A stretch of 7,122 bases of DNA from JAIXWP01 sp943372555 (GTDB lineage: Bacteria; Bacteroidota; Bacteroidia; Flavobacteriales_D; Sanyastnellaceae), in contig CALRZB010000142.1 in the NCBI GenBank assembly GCA_943372555.1, positions 1 to 7,122 of the forward strand, in the 5' to 3' direction. A program made the translations under genes and the position numbers. Every line of letters starts with the position of its first letter. Position 1 is the stretch's first letter. Below, piece after piece: positions 1 through 6,620 of this stretch. Below the pieces are notes generated by a model, which was not told the origin of the DNA, searched no databases, and saw only the letters and a list, made by a program, of their open reading frames with translations.

Positions 1-102
1 TCGATCTGGCACAATGAAACCCTAACAGATATAGGGAAATGGAAAGATTGGAGACAGGTCTTCGAATACACTTTAAAACGAGCTCAAGAACTAAAAAATT
101 AA
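1..102 (+). CDS. C-terminal end of probable polysaccharide deacetylase family protein (5' truncated)
   Basis: Frame 1 is open from the first base to a TAA at 100-102, giving the last 33 residues of a protein whose start lies outside the window. The visible piece begins SIWHNETLTD and continues with a tryptophan-rich stretch (KWKDWRQVF) and a short basic helix ending in ELKN. From memory, a WHN motif followed by a W..W...(F/Y) segment close to the C-terminus is typical of the large Bacteroidota polysaccharide deacetylase family (carbohydrate esterase 4-like, with a DUF7033-type N-terminal part). The catalytic metal site is not visible, so the function is inferred from the tail alone. The gene converges on the minus-strand lpxH-like gene and the two stop codons overlap (TTAA at 99-102). 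The open frame and tryptophan-rich composition make a real coding end likely; the family name is less certain. Confidence 0.5.
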   Translation, partial: SIWHNETLTDIGKWKDWRQVFEYTLKRAQELKN

Positions 103-123
103 TCCTTATATTTTTTTAGTTCT
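87..123. repeat. Perfect 12-bp inverted repeat around the convergent stop codons
   Basis: The arms AGAACTAAAAAA (87-98) and TTTTTTAGTTCT (112-123) are exact reverse complements, separated by a 13-base loop at 99-111. The loop holds the overlapping stop codons of both converging genes. Both proteins therefore end with the same codons, GAA CTA AAA, reading Glu-Leu-Lys near each C-terminus. Transcripts from either direction could fold this hairpin at their 3' end. The stem is AT-rich with only three GC pairs, and the U-run lies inside the stem rather than after it, so it is not a textbook intrinsic terminator. A 3'-end hairpin or weak bidirectional terminator is the likeliest role. Confidence 0.55.
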
Positions 124-854
124 AAGTTTGAACCATCAAAAACAGCATAGGTATAGCTATGCAACCATTCACCGAGATTAGTATACTTGCTGCCTCCTGG
201 AAGATCGATTTCCATAGGCAAATGGCGGTGGCCAAATACGAAATGATCGTAATGTTTTTTTAGTAGGATTTCTTTGCAATAGACAATCAACCATTCATTT
301 TCTTCGCCTAAAAAAATGCGATCGCTATCTCCTGTGACGCTTCTGCTATAACCTGAAGATCTATTTGCTAACCAAATACCAAAGTTGGGATGCAAACGAG
401 CAAAAAGCCACTGGCAAAGTGGGGATGCAAATACTTTCTTGATAAACTTGTATCCTTTGTCACCAGGACCTAAACCATCGCCATGTCCAATTAGAAAAGA
501 TTTACTACCGAATGAACGTTCGATCGGTTCTTTGTGCAGAATAACGCCACATTCTTTCGGTAAATAATCGAATATCCACATATCATGATTTCCTGTAAAG
601 ACATGAACGGGAATACCACTATCCGTAATTTCTGAAAGCTTTCCTAGTAGTCTTGTAAACCCACGCGGAACGGCTCTTTTGTATTCGAACCAGAAATCAA
701 AAATATCCCCAACAAGAAAAATCTCTTCAGCATCGTGTTTGATTTCATCAAGCCATTTCACCACTTTTTTCTCGCGAATCAAGCTCTCTTCGAAGCTTGG
801 AACACCGAGGTGAAAATCAGATGCAAAATAAATTTTCTTGTTGGGGTTGTTCAC
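99..854 (-). CDS. lpxH: UDP-2,3-diacylglucosamine diphosphatase, LpxH-type metallophosphoesterase
   Basis: The product is 251 residues, close to the roughly 240 typical of LpxH. The family hydrolyses UDP-2,3-diacylglucosamine to lipid X and UMP at the cytoplasmic face of the inner membrane, the fourth step of lipid A synthesis. All calcineurin-like metal-binding blocks are present in order: DFHLG (D13, H15), GDIFDFW (D50), GNHD (N89, H90), GHGDGLG (H124) and GHRH (H209, H211). The GDGLGPGDKGYK stretch and the aromatic and arginine-rich insert around residues 145-172 (RLHPNFG, RSSGYSR) fit the LpxH insertion that binds the acyl chains, rather than a generic phosphoesterase. There is no signal peptide or membrane span. 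The start is GTG at 852-854, immediately after the TAA of the peptidase gene; the next in-frame Met is residue 92, beyond three of the metal-binding blocks. No Shine-Dalgarno is visible, so translation is probably coupled to the upstream gene. Some Bacteroidota carry LpxH paralogues, so the exact substrate is inferred. Confidence 0.85.
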   Translation of the reverse strand: MNNPNKKIYFASDFHLGVPSFEESLIREKKVVKWLDEIKHDAEEIFLVGDIFDFWFEYKRAVPRGFTRLLGKLSEITDSGIPVHVFTGNHDMWIFDYLPKECGVILHKEPIERSFGSKSFLIGHGDGLGPGDKGYKFIKKVFASPLCQWLFARLHPNFGIWLANRSSGYSRSVTGDSDRIFLGEENEWLIVYCKEILLKKHYDHFVFGHRHLPMEIDLPGGSKYTNLGEWLHSYTYAVFDGSNLELKKYKD

Positions 855-3800
855 TTAGATGTTGCGTAATAGATTGAATGGGTTAATCAAATCGATATTC
901 AACTCAAACATAATGGTATTTTTAAATCCAATTCCACTGTTGTCTATATTTCTCTGAATACCTTCCGAATAGAACAAAGGTATGTAAATCTGGAAGTAAT
1001 TACGTACGATTGGGATACCTACTCCTCCTGAGAAAATGACATCTTCTTGTAATTGATTCTTTTTAAAATCGGCACTATAGCCAGCGCCCATAAATAAACT
1101 CAAAGGCAACTTAATTGGAATGTCTACCTCAGCGCTTAAGGAAAGGAAATTAGCTAATCGATTTATCTGATTCCAACCTGCAGATGGAATTAGCACTCCC
1201 CCTTGATCCGATGTAATCTGATTACTAAGAATTTCATTTGATTCGGAGTAACGACCTAGGAATAAGCCAGAAAACAAATAATCATTCATACCTGTTGTAC
1301 CTCCCAAGCCAATCTGAAGTCTTCCTTGATTTTCTCCACTATACTGTTGTATAGGACTAAATTCTCCGGTAAATGCATAAAACGCATCAACATATACCTT
1401 CTTCTTCTTTCTCTTGAAATAAGTATATTCAGAATCAACTTTAAATCTTGCCGAATAATATCCTCTTTTTGCAGATTCGCTATATAACGCATCAAAAGTT
1501 GGCGTCAAGCCTACCTTACCTCCAAGAAACTCTTTCTGAATATTACCAGTGAATCTTCCTCCCAAAATATTATTGAAATTGTTTACTGGTTGATCAACTC
1601 CTTCCAATCTAACATAGTCATGTAAGAAGTTCGCAAAACCTTCCGCACGTATGGATCCTTTCCAACCAAAAGCATCACGAATCCCATTAAACTTACGTTC
1701 GATAAATGGATTTATTTGAGTGTAAGATAATTCAGTTTGCGATATTTCGTATGACGGAATGCCCAAACTATATTCGAGATAAGTAAACCTTTTAAAATTA
1801 ACACCAATAGTAGTTTTTCGCGCGTTAATCCTAGCAGTAGCAAAACCGACAACTCTATTCTTTGCGATGGAATACATTGGTGTTATCGCAAATTCAAACT
1901 TGCGCATTGGCAATGTTCTGTTGTGCAGACTTATTCCGGGCATCCATTTATCATGATCATTCCATCCTACGACAGGCATCCAGAATAAACGTGTTTTCGA
2001 AGGATCATCAATACCTGTTACAAAATCAAGTTTAAGAGGCTCACGCGTTCTTAAAATTCCTTGTGTGCGAATGTTATTGTTTCCCCTATCAACATCTAAT
2101 GATCCTTTTTGTAAGTTGACCATTAGGTCGTCACCTTTCACTGCGCCGTCTACTTCAAAAGTCTTCCAGCTTCCTTCATCGAATCCATCAAACCAAGTAG
2201 TTTTTTCTTTGCCTTCTGCGTTGATATATGAAATAGAGAATGGAGCGGCAATATCACCTGCGTTAAAAACACTCAAGGATATTTTCCCATCATTATTGAT
2301 TACACGTTGTGCTTTGTAATCAATTACACCATCCGTGTTGATCACATCTTCAAAGAACCATGATAAGTTCTTTCCTGAAACAGATTCAAAAACATCTCTA
2401 ATATCCTTTGGAGTCGGGTGTTTAAATTTCCATTTTTCAAAATAGGTAGACATGCACTTCTTAAACATTTCATCTCCCAGATAGCTCTTGAGGTAATTGA
2501 ATGCAAGTCCCGTTTTCTTGTACATGATTGCGCCATAGTTCATATTTGAGAAAGATGCACTATGTGTTTGTATTGGCTGGTCATTACCAAAACGTGCAGT
2601 GATGCCATACATCAATTCATTTTGATAGTTGAGCGGATATTTATCTAGACCAAGTTTCTTTCCTAGTTTTTCTTCCAAAATACCATCATACAATTTTGGA
2701 TCACCATATTTCCACTCTAGCGTAAGAGTTTCCATGAATGAGTTTATTCCCTCATCCATCCAACCATTTTCACGCTCGTTGCTACCAAATATTCCATAAA
2801 ACCAGTTGTGTCCAACCTCGTGGATAATCACTGTAGCCAATTGGAAATCGCTGCTCGAATTTCCAATTACCGTAACGTTAGGATATTCCATTCCACCGCC
2901 TGCGCTAATTGTCCCGTCTACAGCAGTGCATTGATCGTAGGGATAATCACCTGTCCAATACGAATAGTTATAAAGTGCGTCACCAATATACTCGTTGGCT
3001 CTTTCCCATTGCTTCGCATTTTGAGGGGTAAATAAAGCCCAAGTCGTTACAACTCGATTTGTGTTCGGCAACTCGCGTGAACCCTTTCTAACCACCCAAC
3101 GTTTGTCCGCAAACCATCCGAAGTCATGAACATCTTTCTGGGTAAATCGAATAGACTTCATCTTTTCAGAACTCGCGGGGAATTCGTTGCTATCATCAGA
3201 AGGCACTGCCTTTTCAGAAAGTTCATTCATCCACTTCACTTCGCTTGCAGTTTGCAAATCCCCTGTTGCACCTACGACATAGTTTGAAGGCAGATTAATT
3301 GTTACATCAAAACTTCCGTATTCACTGTAGAATTCTCCTTGTGTCAAATATGGAATAGGCTTCCATCCTTGTGCATCATACACCGCAGGTTTTGGATACC
3401 ATTGTGTGATTTGGTAACTCTGTCCAATGTGACCTAAACGACTGATAGAACCAGAAGGAAGTTTTACTCTAAATGGAGTTGAAACTTTGATTTTCGCTCC
3501 AGGGGCCAATGGATTAGGCAATTGGATTAAGGCAATGTCTTCATATCCTTGAAAAGCAGAATAAGTCACAGGAGTGCCGTCGATCACGAAATTCAACGAG
3601 TCGATATACCCAATATCCTTTCTTTGTGCGTAGAAAAGGAAATAATTACCCATGCTTGCCAATTGCTTCGCTAGAGCCGTCTTTTCATTTTTATAGCCAT
3701 TAGGCCACAAGTGAATGTATAACTCTGTAATCGTAGAATTTGAATTATTGATGTAATCAAATTCTTCATTTCCATAGATAAAATTGTTTACGTCATCTAG

Positions 3801-3899
3801 GGTGACATCAATCTTGTAATTGACTTCTTGCTGAAAGTAACTCTGACCGAAGGCAAAAGAATTTGCAAAGATTGCGAGAGTAATTATAGTGTATTTCAT
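855..3899 (-). CDS. Secreted M1-family metallopeptidase with C-terminal predicted outer-membrane beta-barrel
   Basis: This is a 1014-residue zinc peptidase of the gluzincin M1 (aminopeptidase N-like) family. I place the start at the ATG at 3897-3899. It opens a clear Sec signal peptide (K2, hydrophobic stretch, probable cleavage after AFG at residue 18); the frame runs 14 codons further, to an alternative start at 3941, but that extension overlaps a terminator hairpin. Residues about 20-250 form the M1 N-terminal beta domain. The catalytic domain spans about 280-520 and carries a GGMEYP exopeptidase-type motif (335-340), the zinc site HEVGH (H360, E361, H364) with its third ligand E383 exactly 18 residues on (WMDEG), and the likely catalytic tyrosine Y460 in MYKKTG. 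A small beta domain (about 530-615) follows. Residues about 625-1014 alternate aromatic and hydrophobic residues with polar turns, as in an outer-membrane barrel. The peptidase domain would thus be anchored to the outer membrane; which side it faces cannot be told. The substrate is unknown. The barrel-like tail has no terminal aromatic residue. Confidence 0.85.
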   Translation of the reverse strand: MKYTIITLAIFANSFAFGQSYFQQEVNYKIDVTLDDVNNFIYGNEEFDYINNSNSTITELYIHLWPNGYKNEKTALAKQLASMGNYFLFYAQRKDIGYIDSLNFVIDGTPVTYSAFQGYEDIALIQLPNPLAPGAKIKVSTPFRVKLPSGSISRLGHIGQSYQITQWYPKPAVYDAQGWKPIPYLTQGEFYSEYGSFDVTINLPSNYVVGATGDLQTASEVKWMNELSEKAVPSDDSNEFPASSEKMKSIRFTQKDVHDFGWFADKRWVVRKGSRELPNTNRVVTTWALFTPQNAKQWERANEYIGDALYNYSYWTGDYPYDQCTAVDGTISAGGGMEYPNVTVIGNSSSDFQLATVIIHEVGHNWFYGIFGSNERENGWMDEGINSFMETLTLEWKYGDPKLYDGILEEKLGKKLGLDKYPLNYQNELMYGITARFGNDQPIQTHSASFSNMNYGAIMYKKTGLAFNYLKSYLGDEMFKKCMSTYFEKWKFKHPTPKDIRDVFESVSGKNLSWFFEDVINTDGVIDYKAQRVINNDGKISLSVFNAGDIAAPFSISYINAEGKEKTTWFDGFDEGSWKTFEVDGAVKGDDLMVNLQKGSLDVDRGNNNIRTQGILRTREPLKLDFVTGIDDPSKTRLFWMPVVGWNDHDKWMPGISLHNRTLPMRKFEFAITPMYSIAKNRVVGFATARINARKTTIGVNFKRFTYLEYSLGIPSYEISQTELSYTQINPFIERKFNGIRDAFGWKGSIRAEGFANFLHDYVRLEGVDQPVNNFNNILGGRFTGNIQKEFLGGKVGLTPTFDALYSESAKRGYYSARFKVDSEYTYFKRKKKKVYVDAFYAFTGEFSPIQQYSGENQGRLQIGLGGTTGMNDYLFSGLFLGRYSESNEILSNQITSDQGGVLIPSAGWNQINRLANFLSLSAEVDIPIKLPLSLFMGAGYSADFKKNQLQEDVIFSGGVGIPIVRNYFQIYIPLFYSEGIQRNIDNSGIGFKNTIMFELNIDLINPFNLLRNI

Positions 3900-3926
3900 A
3901 TTTAAAGGGATATCAGGCTGCAATAT

Positions 3927-3962
3927 AAAAAAAAACCTCACCGCCTTTTCAGACGATGAGGT
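3927..3962 (-). terminator. Intrinsic terminator downstream of the tlpA-like gene
   Basis: Read on the minus strand, a stem ACCTCA (3962-3957) pairs perfectly with TGAGGT (3940-3935). After one mismatch, two further GC pairs (3955-3954 with 3943-3942) extend it. The hairpin is followed directly by an uninterrupted run of nine T on that strand (3935-3927; the first of these is the last base of the stem). It lies 27 bases after the TAG of the tlpA-like gene and ends 27 bases before the ATG of the peptidase. It should end or attenuate the lpxK-gatB-tlpA transcript. Any read-through would continue into the peptidase and lpxH. Confidence 0.8.
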
Positions 3963-3988
3963 CGATCAAATGTTACTAAAATGGTCGG

Positions 3989-5149
3989 CTAGCGACCCAA
4001 AATCTGTTTGAGGTAGTCTTCCAGCATTTGGCCACGCACATTATTTCCAAAGGCCACTACCTTTCCCTCCTTGTCTATAAGAACCGGGAATGGAATACTA
4101 TGCACTCCATAATCTGCAGCAGCTTGGCTATTCCAGAATTTCAAATCACTTACGTGATTTGGCCAGATCAAACCATCAGCTTTGATAGCTTCTTTCCAAG
4201 GCTCAGCAGATTTATCAAGTGACACAGAGAATACTTCAAATCCGTCTTTTTTATATTTATTGTAAGCGGCAACTACGTTTGGGTTTTCACGACGACATGG
4301 TCCGCACCATGAAGCCCAGAAATCGATAAGAACAACTTTTCCTTTTAAAGAAGAAAGCTTTCTCACCTTTCCTGATGGATCTGGCATAGCAATTTCTGGA
4401 GCAGGTGCACCTACAGTCACTTTATTTCCAGCAGCAGGTTGTTCTTCTCCTGCGGGCTGTTCCTTGCCTTGAAGTGCAGCGCGATCTACTTGTTGCTTAA
4501 ACATTTTGTAGTGCATGCTGTGTCCCATTTTTCCAGCAATATCATTAACTACTTTTCTGTAATATGATTGATCAGCGCGGTAATCAAGCATTTGCACCAC
4601 AGCTAAAGCTGCAGGTGTCGAACTGTTTGATTCTAACCATGCTTTTGTCTTATCAGAGCGCTCTTTGCGGATAGCCATTACTTCCGATTGCTTTTGATCG
4701 CGCCCCTCTGGAGTTGCTTCCGACTGAATAGCCTGCATTAAGGAAGATTCTTTCTCGAAAAGACCATTCACAGTATTTTCAAATTCGCGCAGCAATGAAG
4801 TGTTTTCTGAACCAGTAACATCTGCCTTGAGGTTTAGCTCGCCCGCTTTACCGTCCACTTTGATGTCTTCAGTGCTATCGGCAATTAGAATAATGAAATC
4901 ACGATCTGTCAATGTCAAACGATAATAGTCCATTTCGAGAGAATTCATTGGCGTAAGCGCAAAAGATCCATCAGAGGAAATAGTTGTAGAATCCGTTCTA
5001 CCCCAACGATTGTTAACCAATCTTTCGAGATATACAGTTTGACCTTCGGCTCCAGCTATTTTGCCTTCAATAGCAGATTGTGTCTTGGAGCTTGTGCATC
5101 CAAATGCAGCAAGCACAACAATAAATACAAAGAGAGTTGACTTATTCAT
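3989..5149 (-). CDS. TlpA-like thiol-disulfide oxidoreductase lipoprotein (DUF4369 plus thioredoxin-like domain)
   Basis: The 386-residue protein starts at ATG 5147-5149, which opens a lipoprotein signal peptide: K3, a hydrophobic core, then AAFGC with lipidation Cys18. Residues about 25-115 look like the Bacteroidota DUF4369 beta domain. Residues 115-225 are helical and charged, and a low-complexity Gln-Pro-Ala-Glu-Gly linker (about 228-242) leads to an AhpC/TSA-Redoxin fold at about 246-386. That domain carries the redox motif WCGPC (W281, C282, C285) after DFWAS, and the conserved loop SIPFPVLID with probable cis-Pro353. The family moves electrons to periplasmic thiols, for example in cytochrome maturation or disulfide repair; the partner here is not known. 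No acidic surface-export signal follows Cys18, so it probably faces the periplasm. It lies 7 nt after gatB, with no Shine-Dalgarno, and is the last gene before a strong terminator. The stop is TAG. Confidence 0.88.
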   Translation of the reverse strand: MNKSTLFVFIVVLAAFGCTSSKTQSAIEGKIAGAEGQTVYLERLVNNRWGRTDSTTISSDGSFALTPMNSLEMDYYRLTLTDRDFIILIADSTEDIKVDGKAGELNLKADVTGSENTSLLREFENTVNGLFEKESSLMQAIQSEATPEGRDQKQSEVMAIRKERSDKTKAWLESNSSTPAALAVVQMLDYRADQSYYRKVVNDIAGKMGHSMHYKMFKQQVDRAALQGKEQPAGEEQPAAGNKVTVGAPAPEIAMPDPSGKVRKLSSLKGKVVLIDFWASWCGPCRRENPNVVAAYNKYKKDGFEVFSVSLDKSAEPWKEAIKADGLIWPNHVSDLKFWNSQAAADYGVHSIPFPVLIDKEGKVVAFGNNVRGQMLEDYLKQILGR

Positions 5150-5156
5150 GGTAATA

Positions 5157-6611
5157 TTAATCTTGTAGAAGTTTTTGGATAATGGCAGAAGCCACTTTTG
5201 GGTTTGCCTTTCCTTCGGTCTTTTTCATGAGTTCTCCCATGAATAATCCTAGCATTCCTTTATTTCCATTTTTATAATTAGCTACTTTATCTGGCCATGC
5301 AGCCAGAATTTCTTTGGCAGCGGTTTCAATAAAATCTTCACCAGCATCTTGAATTAAATTCAACTCTTCAGCAACTTGCTGAGCTGTTTTCGTCTGATCA
5401 TTCGCTAATACAGGAAGAATTTTTTCTGCAGCAATAGAAGCGCTCACTTTGTTTGAATCCACCAACTCAATGGCACTAGCTATCTGCTTTGGAGTGGCTT
5501 TGAATTCATCAATGTGAATTGCATTTTCATTTATATATGCTTTGATTGGTCCTATAAGCCAATTGCAAGCAGCTTTATAATTTGAAGTCTCTTTTATCAA
5601 TTCTTCATACCAAAGAGCAATTTCTTTTTCATTGGTAAGAATCATTGCATCGTAGTCAGACAACTTATATTCATTCACATACTTACTATACAATTCTGAA
5701 GGAAGCGCCGGCATATTTGCGCGGATCTTTTCGATCTGTTCTTGAGTAACAGTAAGCGGTTGAAGATCTGGCTCAGGGAAGTATCTGTAATCGTGAGCAA
5801 GTTCTTTACTACGCAAACTAAAGGTAGTTCCGTTGCTTGCGTCGAAGCTTCTTGTCTCTTGAGAGATGGTGCCTCCCGCCTCTATGATATCAATCTGACG
5901 TTTCATTTCAAACTCAATCGCACGTTGAACGTTTCTGATAGAGTTCATGTTTTTCACCTCTGTGCGTGTTCCTAAAATAGGATCCCCTTTGATTCTAACG
6001 CTGACGTTAGCATCACAGCGCATAGAGCCTTCTTCCATATTACCATCGCAGATATCGAGATAGCGTATAAGCTTTCGTAATTCTGTGAGATAATTGTAAG
6101 CCTCTTTGGAAGTTCTAATTTCAGGTTCGCTAACTACTTCGATCAACGGAACGCCAGCACGATTCAAATCGATTAGCGTATCAAATGGATCTTGGTCGTG
6201 CATGCTTTTTCCAGCATCCTCTTCCAAGTGAGCACGTGTAATATTTATATTACGTTTAACTCCATCTTCATCTTTAATAGTAATGAAACCACCTGTGCAG
6301 ATGGGAGTCTTATCTTGTGTGATTTGATATCCTTTCGGTAAATCGGCGTAGAAATAATTCTTTCGAGCAAAATACATGTGGCGTGCAATGTCCATGTCAC
6401 AAGCAATCGCAAGTTTGATTGCATACTCCACTGACTTCTTGTTTACTCGAGGAAGTGTTCCTGGATGTCCAAGTGTAATAGGATTGACATTGGTGTTTGG
6501 TAAGGAACCATAAAGGTTCGCATCACCAGCGTATGCTTTGCTTTTGGTGAGAAGTTGCATGTGCACTTCTAAACCAACAACTAATTCGTATTTATCGTAA
6601 ATCGACTCCAC
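5157..6611 (-). CDS. gatB: Aspartyl/glutamyl-tRNA(Asn/Gln) amidotransferase subunit B
   Basis: The 484-residue protein is full length for GatB, the subunit of GatCAB that activates mischarged Glu-tRNA(Gln) or Asp-tRNA(Asn) with ATP so that ammonia from GatA can convert it. Signature blocks appear in order: VGLEVHMQL (12-20), ARKNYFYADLPKGYQ (82-96), RAHLEEDAGK (126-135), DLNRAGVPLIEVVSEP (148-163), MRCDANVSVR (197-206), TEVKNMNS (217-224) and HDYRYFPEPDL (273-283). A helical linker and a YqeY-like tRNA-binding tail follow (about 330-484), ending GLFMGELMKK...PKVASAIIQKLL. The zinc-knuckle cysteines found in some GatB proteins are replaced (A28, D30, N43, T46), so this is the zinc-free type. 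The start is GTG at 6609-6611; an in-frame TGA lies two codons upstream, so no longer form is possible. It sits 9 nt after lpxK and 7 nt before the tlpA-like gene. gatA and gatC are not in view. Confidence 0.96.
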   Translation of the reverse strand: MESIYDKYELVVGLEVHMQLLTKSKAYAGDANLYGSLPNTNVNPITLGHPGTLPRVNKKSVEYAIKLAIACDMDIARHMYFARKNYFYADLPKGYQITQDKTPICTGGFITIKDEDGVKRNINITRAHLEEDAGKSMHDQDPFDTLIDLNRAGVPLIEVVSEPEIRTSKEAYNYLTELRKLIRYLDICDGNMEEGSMRCDANVSVRIKGDPILGTRTEVKNMNSIRNVQRAIEFEMKRQIDIIEAGGTISQETRSFDASNGTTFSLRSKELAHDYRYFPEPDLQPLTVTQEQIEKIRANMPALPSELYSKYVNEYKLSDYDAMILTNEKEIALWYEELIKETSNYKAACNWLIGPIKAYINENAIHIDEFKATPKQIASAIELVDSNKVSASIAAEKILPVLANDQTKTAQQVAEELNLIQDAGEDFIETAAKEILAAWPDKVANYKNGNKGMLGLFMGELMKKTEGKANPKVASAIIQKLLQD

Positions 6612-6620
6612 TATTCAAAA

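Noticed and set aside
1286..1495. Minus-strand 69-codon open frame in the barrel region of the peptidase, considered as evidence of a frameshift
   Set aside because: The main frame is continuous with sensible beta-rich sequence throughout, so no frameshift is needed.
3900..3935. Possible Bacteroidota promoter -7 element (TATATTG on the minus strand, next to the T-run) for the peptidase-lpxH unit
   Set aside because: It matches TAnnTTTG only partly, no TTTG sits at the expected -33 distance, and the T-run is fully explained by the terminator.
4387..4470. Low-complexity Gln/Pro/Ala/Glu/Gly stretch in the tlpA-like gene, considered as a repeat expansion
   Set aside because: It is short, its codons vary, and it sits exactly between two domains, as an ordinary flexible linker would.
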